Source: Gemmatimonas sp. UBA7669
GTDB lineage: Bacteria; Gemmatimonadota; Gemmatimonadetes; Gemmatimonadales; Gemmatimonadaceae
Reading direction: 5' to 3'
Length of the DNA stretch: 64,000 nucleotides
NCBI RefSeq assembly: GCF_002483225.1
Contig: NZ_DLHL01000055.1
Location: forward strand, 1 to 64,000
Part shown: positions 15,749 to 23,798 of the stretch, one piece after another
How positions within the stretch are numbered: position 1 is the stretch's first letter
Layout: every line of letters starts with the position of its first letter
Notes under the pieces: model-generated
What the model was told of the DNA's origin: nothing
The model's database searches: none
Seen by the model: the letters and a program-made list of their open reading frames with translations, nothing else
Made by a program: the position numbers and the translations under genes

Positions 15749-16332
15749 CCAACGAGCAGCGGGGAGACCATCGGTCTCCCCGCACCTCCGGCCGCCGACC
15801 TTGGCGTGTGCCCGTTGCGGTTGCTGCGTTTACGGGCATGACCATTCTGTTCGGCGTACTGCGCCTTGCATCAATCGATTCCGAACCGCGTTCCAACTCC
15901 GTCGGTGGTCCGCGCGTTCAAGACACAACGACATCATCTCCTTCGAAGGCCTTCGCCAGCTCGTTTCGAGCCCTGGTGTATCTCCAGGCGAGCGACTGTC
16001 AGGGCAACCTGGCAGTGGTACGGCCAATCCTTGCGATGGCCAGTGCGCACGCGATGCTGGACGTCGAGATAGTTGATGTTTCACGTGCACCGTCAGACAG
16101 CGCCATCGCGTCACTGCTTCCCCGTTCGATGCGGTCGTTCCCACTTCGTCGAATTACCCCTGCAGAACGCGATCGGCTTGAGAAGCTCGGTTCCAGAGAG
16201 AGTCCGGTTGTGCTTGTCGTCGATGACAGGGAGCGCGTTCGCATGCTGCTCACCACTGAGAGTGAACCGACACTTCGCGTTGCTCAAGCGAGAGCCGTCC
16301 GCCACCTGATCGAAGGAGACCCCGGCAGATGA
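15742..16332 (+). CDS. Membrane-anchored thioredoxin-fold protein with degenerate active site, cassette A
   Basis: Up to 196 residues. A hydrophobic segment near residues 24-42 would anchor it with the rest outside the cytoplasm. The sequence FRALVYLQASDCQGNLAVV has the position and pattern of a thioredoxin active site, with only the first Cys kept (CQGN instead of CxxC). Later, ESPVVLVVDDRERVR resembles the cis-Pro loop and following strand. So the fold is likely, while dithiol redox activity is doubtful. Start: ATG 15742 overlaps the upstream stop but lies before a stable hairpin; GTG at 15808 just before the membrane segment is an alternative. Confidence 0.6.
   Translation: MLTNEQRGDHRSPRTSGRRPWRVPVAVAAFTGMTILFGVLRLASIDSEPRSNSVGGPRVQDTTTSSPSKAFASSFRALVYLQASDCQGNLAVVRPILAMASAHAMLDVEIVDVSRAPSDSAIASLLPRSMRSFPLRRITPAERDRLEKLGSRESPVVLVVDDRERVRMLLTTESEPTLRVAQARAVRHLIEGDPGR
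15759..15783 (+). terminator. Intercistronic hairpin after the cysteine-rich gene, cassette A
   Basis: An 11-base perfect stem (15759-15769 with 15773-15783) with a 3-base loop lies 10 bases after the stop of the cysteine-rich gene. No T run follows. It may be an attenuator or a 3' stabiliser; equivalent hairpins are found at the same place in cassettes B and C. Confidence 0.65.
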
Positions 16333-17480
16333 CCCCCAATAACATCACTGCGAGCACTACGATGTTGGTGATGTCGACGAGACTGCTTCTGGCACTGCTG
16401 GTGCTTGTCCAATTCATCGCAGTGTCCTCAGCGCGAGGTCAACGCACACGTCACTACGAAGCCACACGCTGGGTCATGCTTTGGAATGTTGGCGGGCGAA
16501 TGGCCGACACGACGTTTGGCGTGATTCGCGAGCATGTAGGTAGCGAGAAAGCCATCTATGTTCTCGACGAAGGTACACTACAGGTCCACGCACTGGATCC
16601 TAGAAGCGGCCGCGTGATTTGGACGAGAGGGCGGCGTGGCTCCGGTCCTGGAGAGCTACTCCGTCCAGTTGACATCGCATTGACCCCCACGGGACTTGCT
16701 GTGCTGGATCAGGGGAATGGGCGGATCACGTGGCTCGACGCGGGTGGTCGCCACTTGCGTGACGTAGCTGGCGAATCGCTATCCAGTGCAAGCGCGCTTT
16801 GCGTGTTTGCAGACGGAAGTTTCGTGACACAACAATCGAGACGCAGCGGTTACCTCGTGCACTATCGATCAGATGGTCGCGTACAAACGAAATGGGATTT
16901 CCCCTGGCAGGTCAACACCGAACAGCCCATGCTGCTCTCTTCAAGCGTACTTCGTGGGAATCCCAGTGGTGAGTGTCATTTTGCGCCGACGTTCGGCTTC
17001 GGTCTTGTCCATGCAAGTTCTTCAGGCCGTTTGCGCACCACTCCGCTACTTGAGAAATACCCGTCGCCGGAGTTCCAAATTCAACCTGGCAGCAACGGCG
17101 TACCACGTACGTTGTTGGTTTCCGGTCAGAACGCCAGCCTCGGAGGTTTTTCTTGGGGCGACACCGTCGGTGTTCAAGCTATTTCGGCATCAGGGAAATA
17201 CGCCGGACTCGATCTCTACGACCGCATTTCTGGGCAATATCTCGCGACCTGGCGATTGCCACCGGATGATCGTTTCGCGCGCACAGGTGGAGTTGTGTAT
17301 TCCATTTCCGCTTCGGAGATCACCCAAAGCGTACGCGCGTGGGCCGATACTTCCGACACCACGCGCGTCTTCAGGCATTGGGGACTTGTCCGGAACGTAC
17401 GGCTTAACCCAACTCCCCCCGCAAATACGCCCGCGCGTCCGCCAGCACCCGCTCGCGCACGTCCTCCAGCGAACCGGTGA
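16329..17480 (+). CDS. Exported 6-bladed beta-propeller protein, cassette A
   Basis: A 383-residue protein with a signal peptide (hydrophobic core about residues 17-32, cleavage near SSARG). The body is a series of four-strand repeats of NHL/6-bladed type, with the marker RGSGPGELLRPVDIAL near residue 105, shared as GxGPxE/D by the other three propellers in this window. Such proteins usually bind ligands or partners. Its ATG overlaps the upstream stop (ATGA). The last 26 codons, a Pro-rich tail, are antisense to the 3' end of the DHH gene (77-base overlap), suggesting an acquired C-terminus after a rearrangement. Confidence 0.78.
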   Translation: MTPNNITASTTMLVMSTRLLLALLVLVQFIAVSSARGQRTRHYEATRWVMLWNVGGRMADTTFGVIREHVGSEKAIYVLDEGTLQVHALDPRSGRVIWTRGRRGSGPGELLRPVDIALTPTGLAVLDQGNGRITWLDAGGRHLRDVAGESLSSASALCVFADGSFVTQQSRRSGYLVHYRSDGRVQTKWDFPWQVNTEQPMLLSSSVLRGNPSGECHFAPTFGFGLVHASSSGRLRTTPLLEKYPSPEFQIQPGSNGVPRTLLVSGQNASLGGFSWGDTVGVQAISASGKYAGLDLYDRISGQYLATWRLPPDDRFARTGGVVYSISASEITQSVRAWADTSDTTRVFRHWGLVRNVRLNPTPPANTPARPPAPARARPPANR

Positions 17481-18441
17481 GCATGGCGCCTGAGGCCTTG
17501 GCGTGGCCGCCGCCACCGTAGCGCCGCGCGAACTGCTGCACATCCACATCGCCGGTGCTGCGGAAGCTCACCTTCACCTTGCCGTGCCCGAGGTCGCGGA
17601 AGAACAGCGCCAAACGCGTGCCCACAATGCTTCGTGGATGCTCGACGATGCCGTCGAGTTCTTCGCCGGTCACATCAAAGCGCTCCATGACGTCAGAGGC
17701 CACGGAGATGTGTGAAAGACCGAGTTCGGGATCGGAACCGAGACTGGCCAAGGCCTCCCGCAGCAATTGCATGCGCCCCACGCTCACCTGCGCATAAATG
17801 CGCCGGTACATCTCCTCGGGGTTTACGCCCGCCGCCAGCAGCATGGCCGCAATCCCGTGCGCGCGCGGCGAGGTGTTGCTGAAGCGGAAACTCCCGGTAT
17901 CGGTGAGCACCGCCGCATACAGGGCCTGCGCTATGGCCGGCGTGATGTCGAGCCCCAGCGTCATGGCGATGTCGTACACCAGCTCGCCCGTGGCGCAGGC
18001 ACGCGTGTCGGCCACGGCCAACGTACCCACCGGTTCATCGCCCGCCACATGATGATCGATGACCGAGATGGGCACGGTGAGCGCACGCACACGATCGGCC
18101 AGATGGCCCAGGCGGCGCAGGTCGTTGATATCGAGCACCACCAGCGCGTCAATGTCGTCGAGCGCCGCCGCACCGCGCGCACTCTGCTCGTCGATGTCAT
18201 CGCCAAGCAGGAAGTCGAACATGCCCGGCCAGGGCGTGGGATTCACGATACGACAGTGAATCCCACGCTGAGCCAGGAGGCGGGCCAATGCCGCCTCCGA
18301 GCCACAGCCATCGCCATCGGCATTGATATGGGTGGACAGCGCCACCGTCATGCCAGGGCGCAGGGCGGCGAACCACTCCCGGATCGCCGCCTGCCGCGCC
18401 TCGGAGGCCGTCAGCAGCCCGTCGGCCACAGCCCCCGTCAT
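17404..18441 (-). CDS. nrnA: DHH/DHHA1 phosphoesterase, NrnA-like (nanoRNase / pAp phosphatase)
   Basis: A 345-residue protein. The N-terminal DHH domain shows THINADGDGCGSE, VVLDINDLRRLG and IDHHVAG (the DHH motif); the C-terminal DHHA1 domain has RYGGGGHAKASG. NrnA enzymes degrade very short RNAs and dephosphorylate 3'-phosphoadenosine 5'-phosphate. The ATG shares four bases with the stop of the upstream permease gene. The 3' end is overlapped by the convergent propeller gene of cassette A. Confidence 0.9.
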   Translation of the reverse strand: MTGAVADGLLTASEARQAAIREWFAALRPGMTVALSTHINADGDGCGSEAALARLLAQRGIHCRIVNPTPWPGMFDFLLGDDIDEQSARGAAALDDIDALVVLDINDLRRLGHLADRVRALTVPISVIDHHVAGDEPVGTLAVADTRACATGELVYDIAMTLGLDITPAIAQALYAAVLTDTGSFRFSNTSPRAHGIAAMLLAAGVNPEEMYRRIYAQVSVGRMQLLREALASLGSDPELGLSHISVASDVMERFDVTGEELDGIVEHPRSIVGTRLALFFRDLGHGKVKVSFRSTGDVDVQQFARRYGGGGHAKASGAMLTGSLEDVRERVLADARAYLRGELG

Positions 18442-20006
18442 GCCTTACCGGCTTCCTTCTTGCCGATGGTGGAGTTGCGCATGCCGTACAGGAAGTACGT
18501 GGACATGCCGATCAACGTCCAGGCACCCAGCAGCGTCCAGGTGAGCGCCGGCAGCTGGTACATCATGTACATCGTGGCGCCCGCACCCAGGATGGGCACA
18601 ACCGGCACGAAGGGCGTGCGGAACGGACGCTCGAGTTCGGGCGAACGCACCCGCAGGATCCACACACCGATGCACACCGTGGCGAAGGCCGCGAGCGTAC
18701 CGCCCGACACCAGCTCGCCCAGCAGGCCGAGCGGGAAGAAGCCGGCGATGACCACGGCAATGATGCCCACGATCCAGGTGGACGCGGCCGGCGTCTGATA
18801 CTTGGGGTGCACGCGGCTGAAGATCTTGGGCAGCAGGCCGTCACGCGACATGGTGAAGAAGATGCGCGGCTGACCCATGAGCATCACCAGCACGACGGAC
18901 GACAGACCCGCGACGGCGCCGATGTTGGTGAGGTACTCGAGCCACTTGAGCTGCGGCACCGCCTCGAGGGCGGCCGACACCGGATGCGCCACACCAAGCG
19001 CCGTGTACGGCGCGAGACCGGTCATGACCAGCGACATCAGGATGTAGAGCACCGTGCAGATGAGCAGCGAGGCGATCATGCCGATGGGCAGATCACGCTG
19101 CGGGTTCTTGGCTTCCTGCGCGGCGGTGGATACGGCGTCAAAGCCGATGTACGAGAAGAACACCACGGGCGCCGCACGCAGCACACCGGAGATGCCGTAC
19201 TTGGTGCTGCCGTCCGGGTTGGTGACCATGTCCGGAATGAACGGCGACCAGTTGTCGGTGTTCACGTACATGAAGCCGAAACCGATGACCAGCAACACGA
19301 TGGTCATCTTGATGGCCACGACGATGTTGTTGAACATCGCCGACTCCTGCACACCACGCACCAGCAGCATCGTGAGCGCCAGAATGAGCGCGACGGCCGG
19401 CAGGTTGATGATGCCGTTCACCACGCTGCCGCCCGCCGCCGTGCAAGCCTCGCGCACCACGTAGGCCGCCGAGGTGGCCGGGTCGATGAGCGCCACACCA
19501 TTGGGATCGACGCAGGCAAAGGCGCGCACGATCTCGTGTCCGTTGACCACCGTGAGCGGCGCAGACGCCAGCGCCGCCGGGATGTGCAAACCGGCCGAAC
19601 CGAGCATGGCGCTGAAGTAGCCCGACCAGCCCACACTGACGGTGGCCGCGGCGAACAGATACTCGAGCACGAGGTTCCAGCCGATGAACCACGCCACGCC
19701 TTCACCCATGGTGGCGTAGCTGTACGTGTACGCTGAACCCGCGATGGGGATCATGGACGCGAACTCGGCGTAGCACAGACCCGCGAACAGACAGGCCAGG
19801 CCGGCCAGTACGAAGGAGAGTGACACGCCGGGGCCGGCGAAGTTGGCAGCCGCCGTGCCGGTGAGCACGAAGATGCCGGCGCCGATGATGGCGCCGATGC
19901 CGAGCATCGTGAGGTTGAGCGCGCCGAGTGTGCGCTTGAGCCCAGCTTCCGAGCTGTCGGCTTCGGCGCGCAGCGCCGCGATCGATTTCTTGGACCAGAT
20001 TCCCAT
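18438..20006 (-). CDS. Amino acid permease (APC superfamily, cationic amino-acid transporter type)
   Basis: A 522-residue inner-membrane transporter with about 12-14 hydrophobic helices. The first helix region has the APC signature GIGAIIGAGIFVLTGT, and FFSYIGFDAVSTAAQEAKNPQRD is typical of the CAT subgroup. A periplasmic loop of about 75 residues lies near residues 115-190. The substrate cannot be told from sequence. It is the last-but-one gene of a long minus-strand run; the 300-base gap to guaB holds a large palindrome, so it may have its own promoter. Confidence 0.9.
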   Translation of the reverse strand: MGIWSKKSIAALRAEADSSEAGLKRTLGALNLTMLGIGAIIGAGIFVLTGTAAANFAGPGVSLSFVLAGLACLFAGLCYAEFASMIPIAGSAYTYSYATMGEGVAWFIGWNLVLEYLFAAATVSVGWSGYFSAMLGSAGLHIPAALASAPLTVVNGHEIVRAFACVDPNGVALIDPATSAAYVVREACTAAGGSVVNGIINLPAVALILALTMLLVRGVQESAMFNNIVVAIKMTIVLLVIGFGFMYVNTDNWSPFIPDMVTNPDGSTKYGISGVLRAAPVVFFSYIGFDAVSTAAQEAKNPQRDLPIGMIASLLICTVLYILMSLVMTGLAPYTALGVAHPVSAALEAVPQLKWLEYLTNIGAVAGLSSVVLVMLMGQPRIFFTMSRDGLLPKIFSRVHPKYQTPAASTWIVGIIAVVIAGFFPLGLLGELVSGGTLAAFATVCIGVWILRVRSPELERPFRTPFVPVVPILGAGATMYMMYQLPALTWTLLGAWTLIGMSTYFLYGMRNSTIGKKEAGKA

Positions 20007-20218
20007 CAGTGCGGTACGGTCTGGGTGGAGCGGGCCACGGGTTGGCGTGTGACCCGCGAGGTTCGGCGGGGTCTGCTGCGGTGACAGTGGTCACCCGCGG
20101 CAAAATGTGGGGGGGTGCACTGCGTTCGGACAGTGGCGCCCGCAAACTCGGGGGCCGCGGGGCTTGGCGCAACGGGGGTGGGACGAGCGACGGCCTGCCC
20201 TGGTGCGGTCCGAAGGAC

Positions 20219-20301
20219 GAACCCAAAACACGGAACCTGAACCCGGAACTCAAGACTGATCAGTTCTGAGTTTTGGGTTCGGGTTCTGAGTCTTGGGTTC
20301 G
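20219..20301. repeat. Long imperfect palindrome, TGATCA-centred family, copy 2
   Basis: Arms of 38-39 bases flank TGATCA at 20257-20262. Units such as GGAACCTGAACCCGGAACT recur, matching copy 1 at 41-112. It lies just after the guaB stop in the 300-base gap before the permease gene. The remainder of this gap (20007-20218) is GC-rich and includes a run of seven G near 20109; no gene is visible. Confidence 0.78.
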
Positions 20302-20306
20302 TTTTG

Positions 20307-21782
20307 CTACAGCGAGTAGTTCGGCGCCTCGCGGGTGATCGTCACATCGTGCGGGTGCGACTCCCGCAGGCCCGCCGTGGTGATACGCACAAATTCCGCT
20401 TCGGTGCGTAGCTGCTCAATGGAGGCGCAGCCCGTGTAGCCCATGCCGCTGCGCAGGCCACCGATCATCTGAAAGAGCACGTCGCCGACCGGGCCCTTGT
20501 AGGGCACGCGCCCCTCAATGCCCTCGGGCACGAGCTTCTTGGGGGACATTTCGCCGTCCTGGAAATAGCGATCGGCGGAACCGTCCTGCATGGCCGAAAG
20601 GGAGCCCATGCCGCGGATCATCTTGAAACGACGGCCCTCGAGCAGGAAGGACTCGCCGGGGCTCTCCTCGGTGCCGGCCAGCATGGAGCCCATCATCACA
20701 CTGGAGGCACCCGCCGCCAGCGCCTTCACAATGTCACCCGAGTACTTGATGCCGCCGTCGGCAATGACCGGCACATCCCCTGCCCCTTCCACAGCATCCA
20801 TGATGGCGGCAATCTGCGGAACGCCGACGCCGGTGACGACGCGGGTCGTGCAAATCGAGCCCGGTCCGACGCCCACCTTTACGGCATCCACGCCGCGCGC
20901 CACGAGTGCGGCGGCGCCGCCTTTGGTTGCCACGTTGCCGGCCACCAACTGGACCTCTGGGAAGGCCTCGCGCACACGCGCAGTGGCCTGCAGCACGCCT
21001 TCGCTGTGTCCGTGCGCCGTGTCGATGATGAGCACGTCGACGCCCGCCTGGATGAGCGCGCGTGCGCGATCGAGGTAGTCACCGCCGGCACCGATGGCGG
21101 CCGCAACACGAAGCCGCCCGTACTGATCCTTGTTGGAGTCAGGGTACTGGCGGCGCTTGTGAATGTCCTTGACGGTGATGAGCCCCTTGAGCACCCCCTC
21201 ACCATCGACCACCGGAAGCTTCTCGATGCGATGCTTGGCGAGAATGCGCTCGGCTTCGTCGAGGTTGGTGCCCACCGGCGCCGTGACGAGATTGGCACTC
21301 GTCATGACTTCGTGCAGCGGGCGGTCGAGTACGCGCTCGAACTGCAGGTCGCGATTGGTGAGAATGCCCACCAGCTTGCCGGCCGTATCGACGATCGGCA
21401 CACCCGAGATCTTGAAGCGCATCATCAGCGCGACGGCCTCACGCAATGACGCGGAGGGCGAGAGCGTGATGGGATTGAGGATCATGCCACTTTCGCTGCG
21501 CTTGACACGATCCACCTCGGCCGCCTGCCGATCGATGGACATGTTCTTGTGCAGCACGCCAATGCCACCATAGCGCGCCATGGCGATGGCCATTTCGCTT
21601 TCGGTGACCGTGTCCATGGCCGCCGAGATGAGCGGCACGTTGAGGGCAATGCCGCGCGTGAAGCGCGAACTGATGGTCACCTCACGCGGATGCGTGAGCG
21701 AGTGACGCGGCGCGAGCAGAACGTCGTCGAAGGTCAGTGCGACGTCTTCGCGAATGCGATTGGGGCGAGAAGAGGGTGCCAT
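20307..21782 (-). CDS. guaB: Inosine-5'-monophosphate dehydrogenase
   Basis: Converts IMP to XMP with NAD, the committed step of GMP synthesis. The 491-residue length is normal. The N-terminus TFDDVLLAPRHS, two CBS domains inserted at about residues 95-210, the catalytic-Cys loop GPGSICTTRVVTGVG, and the flap region with IEGRVPYKGPVGDV are all present. It starts a minus-strand run; the small DUF1232 gene lies 45 bases upstream. Confidence 0.97.
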   Translation of the reverse strand: MAPSSRPNRIREDVALTFDDVLLAPRHSLTHPREVTISSRFTRGIALNVPLISAAMDTVTESEMAIAMARYGGIGVLHKNMSIDRQAAEVDRVKRSESGMILNPITLSPSASLREAVALMMRFKISGVPIVDTAGKLVGILTNRDLQFERVLDRPLHEVMTSANLVTAPVGTNLDEAERILAKHRIEKLPVVDGEGVLKGLITVKDIHKRRQYPDSNKDQYGRLRVAAAIGAGGDYLDRARALIQAGVDVLIIDTAHGHSEGVLQATARVREAFPEVQLVAGNVATKGGAAALVARGVDAVKVGVGPGSICTTRVVTGVGVPQIAAIMDAVEGAGDVPVIADGGIKYSGDIVKALAAGASSVMMGSMLAGTEESPGESFLLEGRRFKMIRGMGSLSAMQDGSADRYFQDGEMSPKKLVPEGIEGRVPYKGPVGDVLFQMIGGLRSGMGYTGCASIEQLRTEAEFVRITTAGLRESHPHDVTITREAPNYSL

Positions 21783-21827
21783 CTCGAAAAATACTCGCCC
21801 CGGCCCGCTGCAACCAGCGGGCGATGC

Positions 21828-22310
21828 TCAGTCGTCGTCGCGGTCGCGATCGCGGTCCCGGCGCGGGCGGACCACCATGCGCTGAATGCGGCGCCGCAGC
21901 CTGGTGGGCAGGAAAAACCCGGCGGCCGAGACGACACCGGCAATGTTCAGATCATCGAGATCGTCGGGATGACCGCGCCAGTGATCGAGCAAGACGCGGC
22001 GCCCGGCATGCTCCACGAGTCGCTGCAGCGAGAGCATGAGCAGGAAAATGTCATCCACTTCGCCCAGGAACGGCACGAGGTCGGGCAGGAAGTCGATGGG
22101 CGATACGATGTAGACGAGCGCCGCGACCACGAAGAATCGATCAAGCCGAGAGACGCGCGCATCCCCCACGAGGCCAACCAGCAGGCGGAGATAGGCCGGC
22201 AATTGGCGGATGGTGCGCAGCACCGAGCGCTTGAGCCCCGTCTGAGGGCCCCGGCGGCGGCGCGGCGTGTCTTCAGCGTCGTCAGGCAGTCGATGGAGGC
22301 GGCGTGGCAT
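21828..22310 (-). CDS. YkvA/DUF1232 family small membrane protein
   Basis: About 160 residues from the chosen ATG. The DUF1232 core at about 40-100 includes RLDRFFVVAALVYIVSPIDFLPDLVPFLGEVDD, with the family's SPIDFLPD signature, and is probably membrane-associated. The function of the family is unknown. The C-terminus is a run of Arg/Asp pairs (RPRRDRDRDRDDD). The start overlaps the end of the upstream gene by 29 bases; a longer frame upstream is Arg/Pro-rich and looks non-coding. Confidence 0.75.
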   Translation of the reverse strand: MPRRLHRLPDDAEDTPRRRRGPQTGLKRSVLRTIRQLPAYLRLLVGLVGDARVSRLDRFFVVAALVYIVSPIDFLPDLVPFLGEVDDIFLLMLSLQRLVEHAGRRVLLDHWRGHPDDLDDLNIAGVVSAAGFFLPTRLRRRIQRMVVRPRRDRDRDRDDD

Positions 22311-22779
22311 TGGCAGGTGCGGAAGAAGCGTTCGGGGGCGCCCCTGTTGCCGGCGCCGGACTGGAAGACGCCGGACTGGAAGACACCGGGCTGGCAGGCG
22401 CCGAGGCGGCAGGTGCCGCACCCGGAGCGGGGGCACCCGGAGCGGCCGGTGGCGGGGCGCCAATCTGATCGGCCACGGTCTTGGCCGTGGTCATGACATC
22501 GGTGGCGACCGTCTTGCCGGTCTGGGCGACGTTGTTGAGTACACCCATGGCCTTGTTGAGAAAGCCCATGGCCTCAGACACCGTCCCCACCGCCAGGCCG
22601 CCGGCGCGCAGGGTGTCTTCCACACCGTCCGTGAATTTCTGGAAGACGTTGGTGGCCGGTGCCGGCTTTTCAGCATACTTGCTTTCGAGGAACTCGACAT
22701 AGTCGAGCACCTGATACAGTCGCTCGTCGGTGAGCGTGTCCAGCTTGCGGTTGATGCGATCGCGAACGTACGGATTCAT
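22282..22779 (-). CDS. Hypothetical protein with Ala/Pro/Ser-rich tail
   Basis: A 165-residue protein. Residues 1-40 (RINRKLDTLTDERLYQVLDYVEFLESKYA) resemble the DUF2281-like motif often found as a short helical domain near toxin-antitoxin or cell-surface genes. Residues 55-105 could form an amphipathic helix, and the last 60 residues are low-complexity Ala, Pro and Ser. No enzyme motif. It lies 29 bases from the upstream M15-type gene and probably belongs to the same run. Confidence 0.65.
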   Translation of the reverse strand: MNPYVRDRINRKLDTLTDERLYQVLDYVEFLESKYAEKPAPATNVFQKFTDGVEDTLRAGGLAVGTVSEAMGFLNKAMGVLNNVAQTGKTVATDVMTTAKTVADQIGAPPPAAPGAPAPGAAPAASAPASPVSSSPASSSPAPATGAPPNASSAPANATPPPSTA

Positions 22780-22808
22780 GGGGGAGCCTCCTGGCCGGCC
22801 CTACGCGG

Positions 22809-23798
22809 TCACCCGCGCCAACGTTTCCGTTCGCCGCGCGCGTCGATATGGCAATATGGCGTGGCGTAGCCCCGGCTGCTGTATACCCCAAGCCCGCCGG
22901 CAAGCTCCGGATGCAAGCGCTCCACCCAATCGACTGCCGTCTCCACCCGATAGGCATCAAAGATGGTCAGCTTGCCATCACCGTCGGCATCGATAGCCAC
23001 ATCGGCCGCGTCCCCATACAGGTGGCGCGAATCACGCGCCGAGCCTTCGACGTTGGCATTGTGGAGCGGCGTGCGGAACCCGCTGTGCACTTCCACGCGG
23101 AAGTCCATGCGGTCTTCCCCACGACGGCGCGCCAGCTCGGCCAGCACGAGTTCGATCTTGTCGAGCACCCGCGGATCGATGGCGACGTATCGCGGCCAGA
23201 TGGTTTGCCGGTCGTGCGTGATGAAGTCGCGCACCTTGAGATGTCGCGTGAGCGGCAGATCGAGATGGTGCTCATGCACCTCGGCAAAACCATCGGGCTT
23301 CTCGAGATCGCCGTTGCGGTTCCACTCCGCCGGATAGCGACCGATCTGATAGCCATTGAGGGTGCTGCCCAGCTTGAGCTCAAAGGGCACGAGCACGGCG
23401 AGACGTGTCTCGCTGAGCCGCTGCGTAACGCCACCGCGCGAAACGGCCAGCTCGTAAAACCCGGGCTGCAGCGGCGCGAGCAGGGTGTCGCCGTCGATGG
23501 GCCGCATGACATCGGCCGATTCCTGCGTGCCGACTTCGACCCACTGATAGCGATAGCCCGTGAGATCGGCGCGCGACTCGAGCGGAAATGCGATGCGCTC
23601 GCCGGCACGAACAAAGCGCATCTGCACTTCGCCACTCAAACCGCGGGCTTCACTGGCTACCGCCACGCGGGCCACGGCGCTGCGTGCACTTTCGGCCGAC
23701 GAGTCGGCCATGAGGACGGCCGGTGGCTGATAGGCGACGGCCGCCACGATGGCGGCGCAGCCACTGAGAATGAGGGCGGTGCGACGACGGATCACCAT
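22809..23798 (-). CDS. Exported M15-type D-Ala-D-Ala carboxypeptidase-like protein with embedded EF-hand-like loop (copy 2)
   Basis: A 329-residue protein with an N-terminal membrane/signal segment (about 8-24). The C-terminal third is an M15-like zinc peptidase domain: SGFRTP, then SRHLYGDAADVAID with His and Asp ligands, and a final His in YCHIDARG. Between these sits DADGDGKLTIFDA, a calcium-loop pattern like dockerin or EF-hand. The N-terminal 150 residues are a beta-rich domain. It is a tandem paralogue of the upstream gene (overlap of 7 bases) and follows an L,D-transpeptidase pair, so a peptidoglycan role is likely. Confidence 0.75.
   Translation of the reverse strand: MVIRRRTALILSGCAAIVAAVAYQPPAVLMADSSAESARSAVARVAVASEARGLSGEVQMRFVRAGERIAFPLESRADLTGYRYQWVEVGTQESADVMRPIDGDTLLAPLQPGFYELAVSRGGVTQRLSETRLAVLVPFELKLGSTLNGYQIGRYPAEWNRNGDLEKPDGFAEVHEHHLDLPLTRHLKVRDFITHDRQTIWPRYVAIDPRVLDKIELVLAELARRRGEDRMDFRVEVHSGFRTPLHNANVEGSARDSRHLYGDAADVAIDADGDGKLTIFDAYRVETAVDWVERLHPELAGGLGVYSSRGYATPYCHIDARGERKRWRG

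Noticed and set aside
20107..20113. Run of seven G near 20109 as a phase-variation tract
   Set aside because: It is shorter than the cassette B tract and is not placed between promoter elements or in a reading frame.
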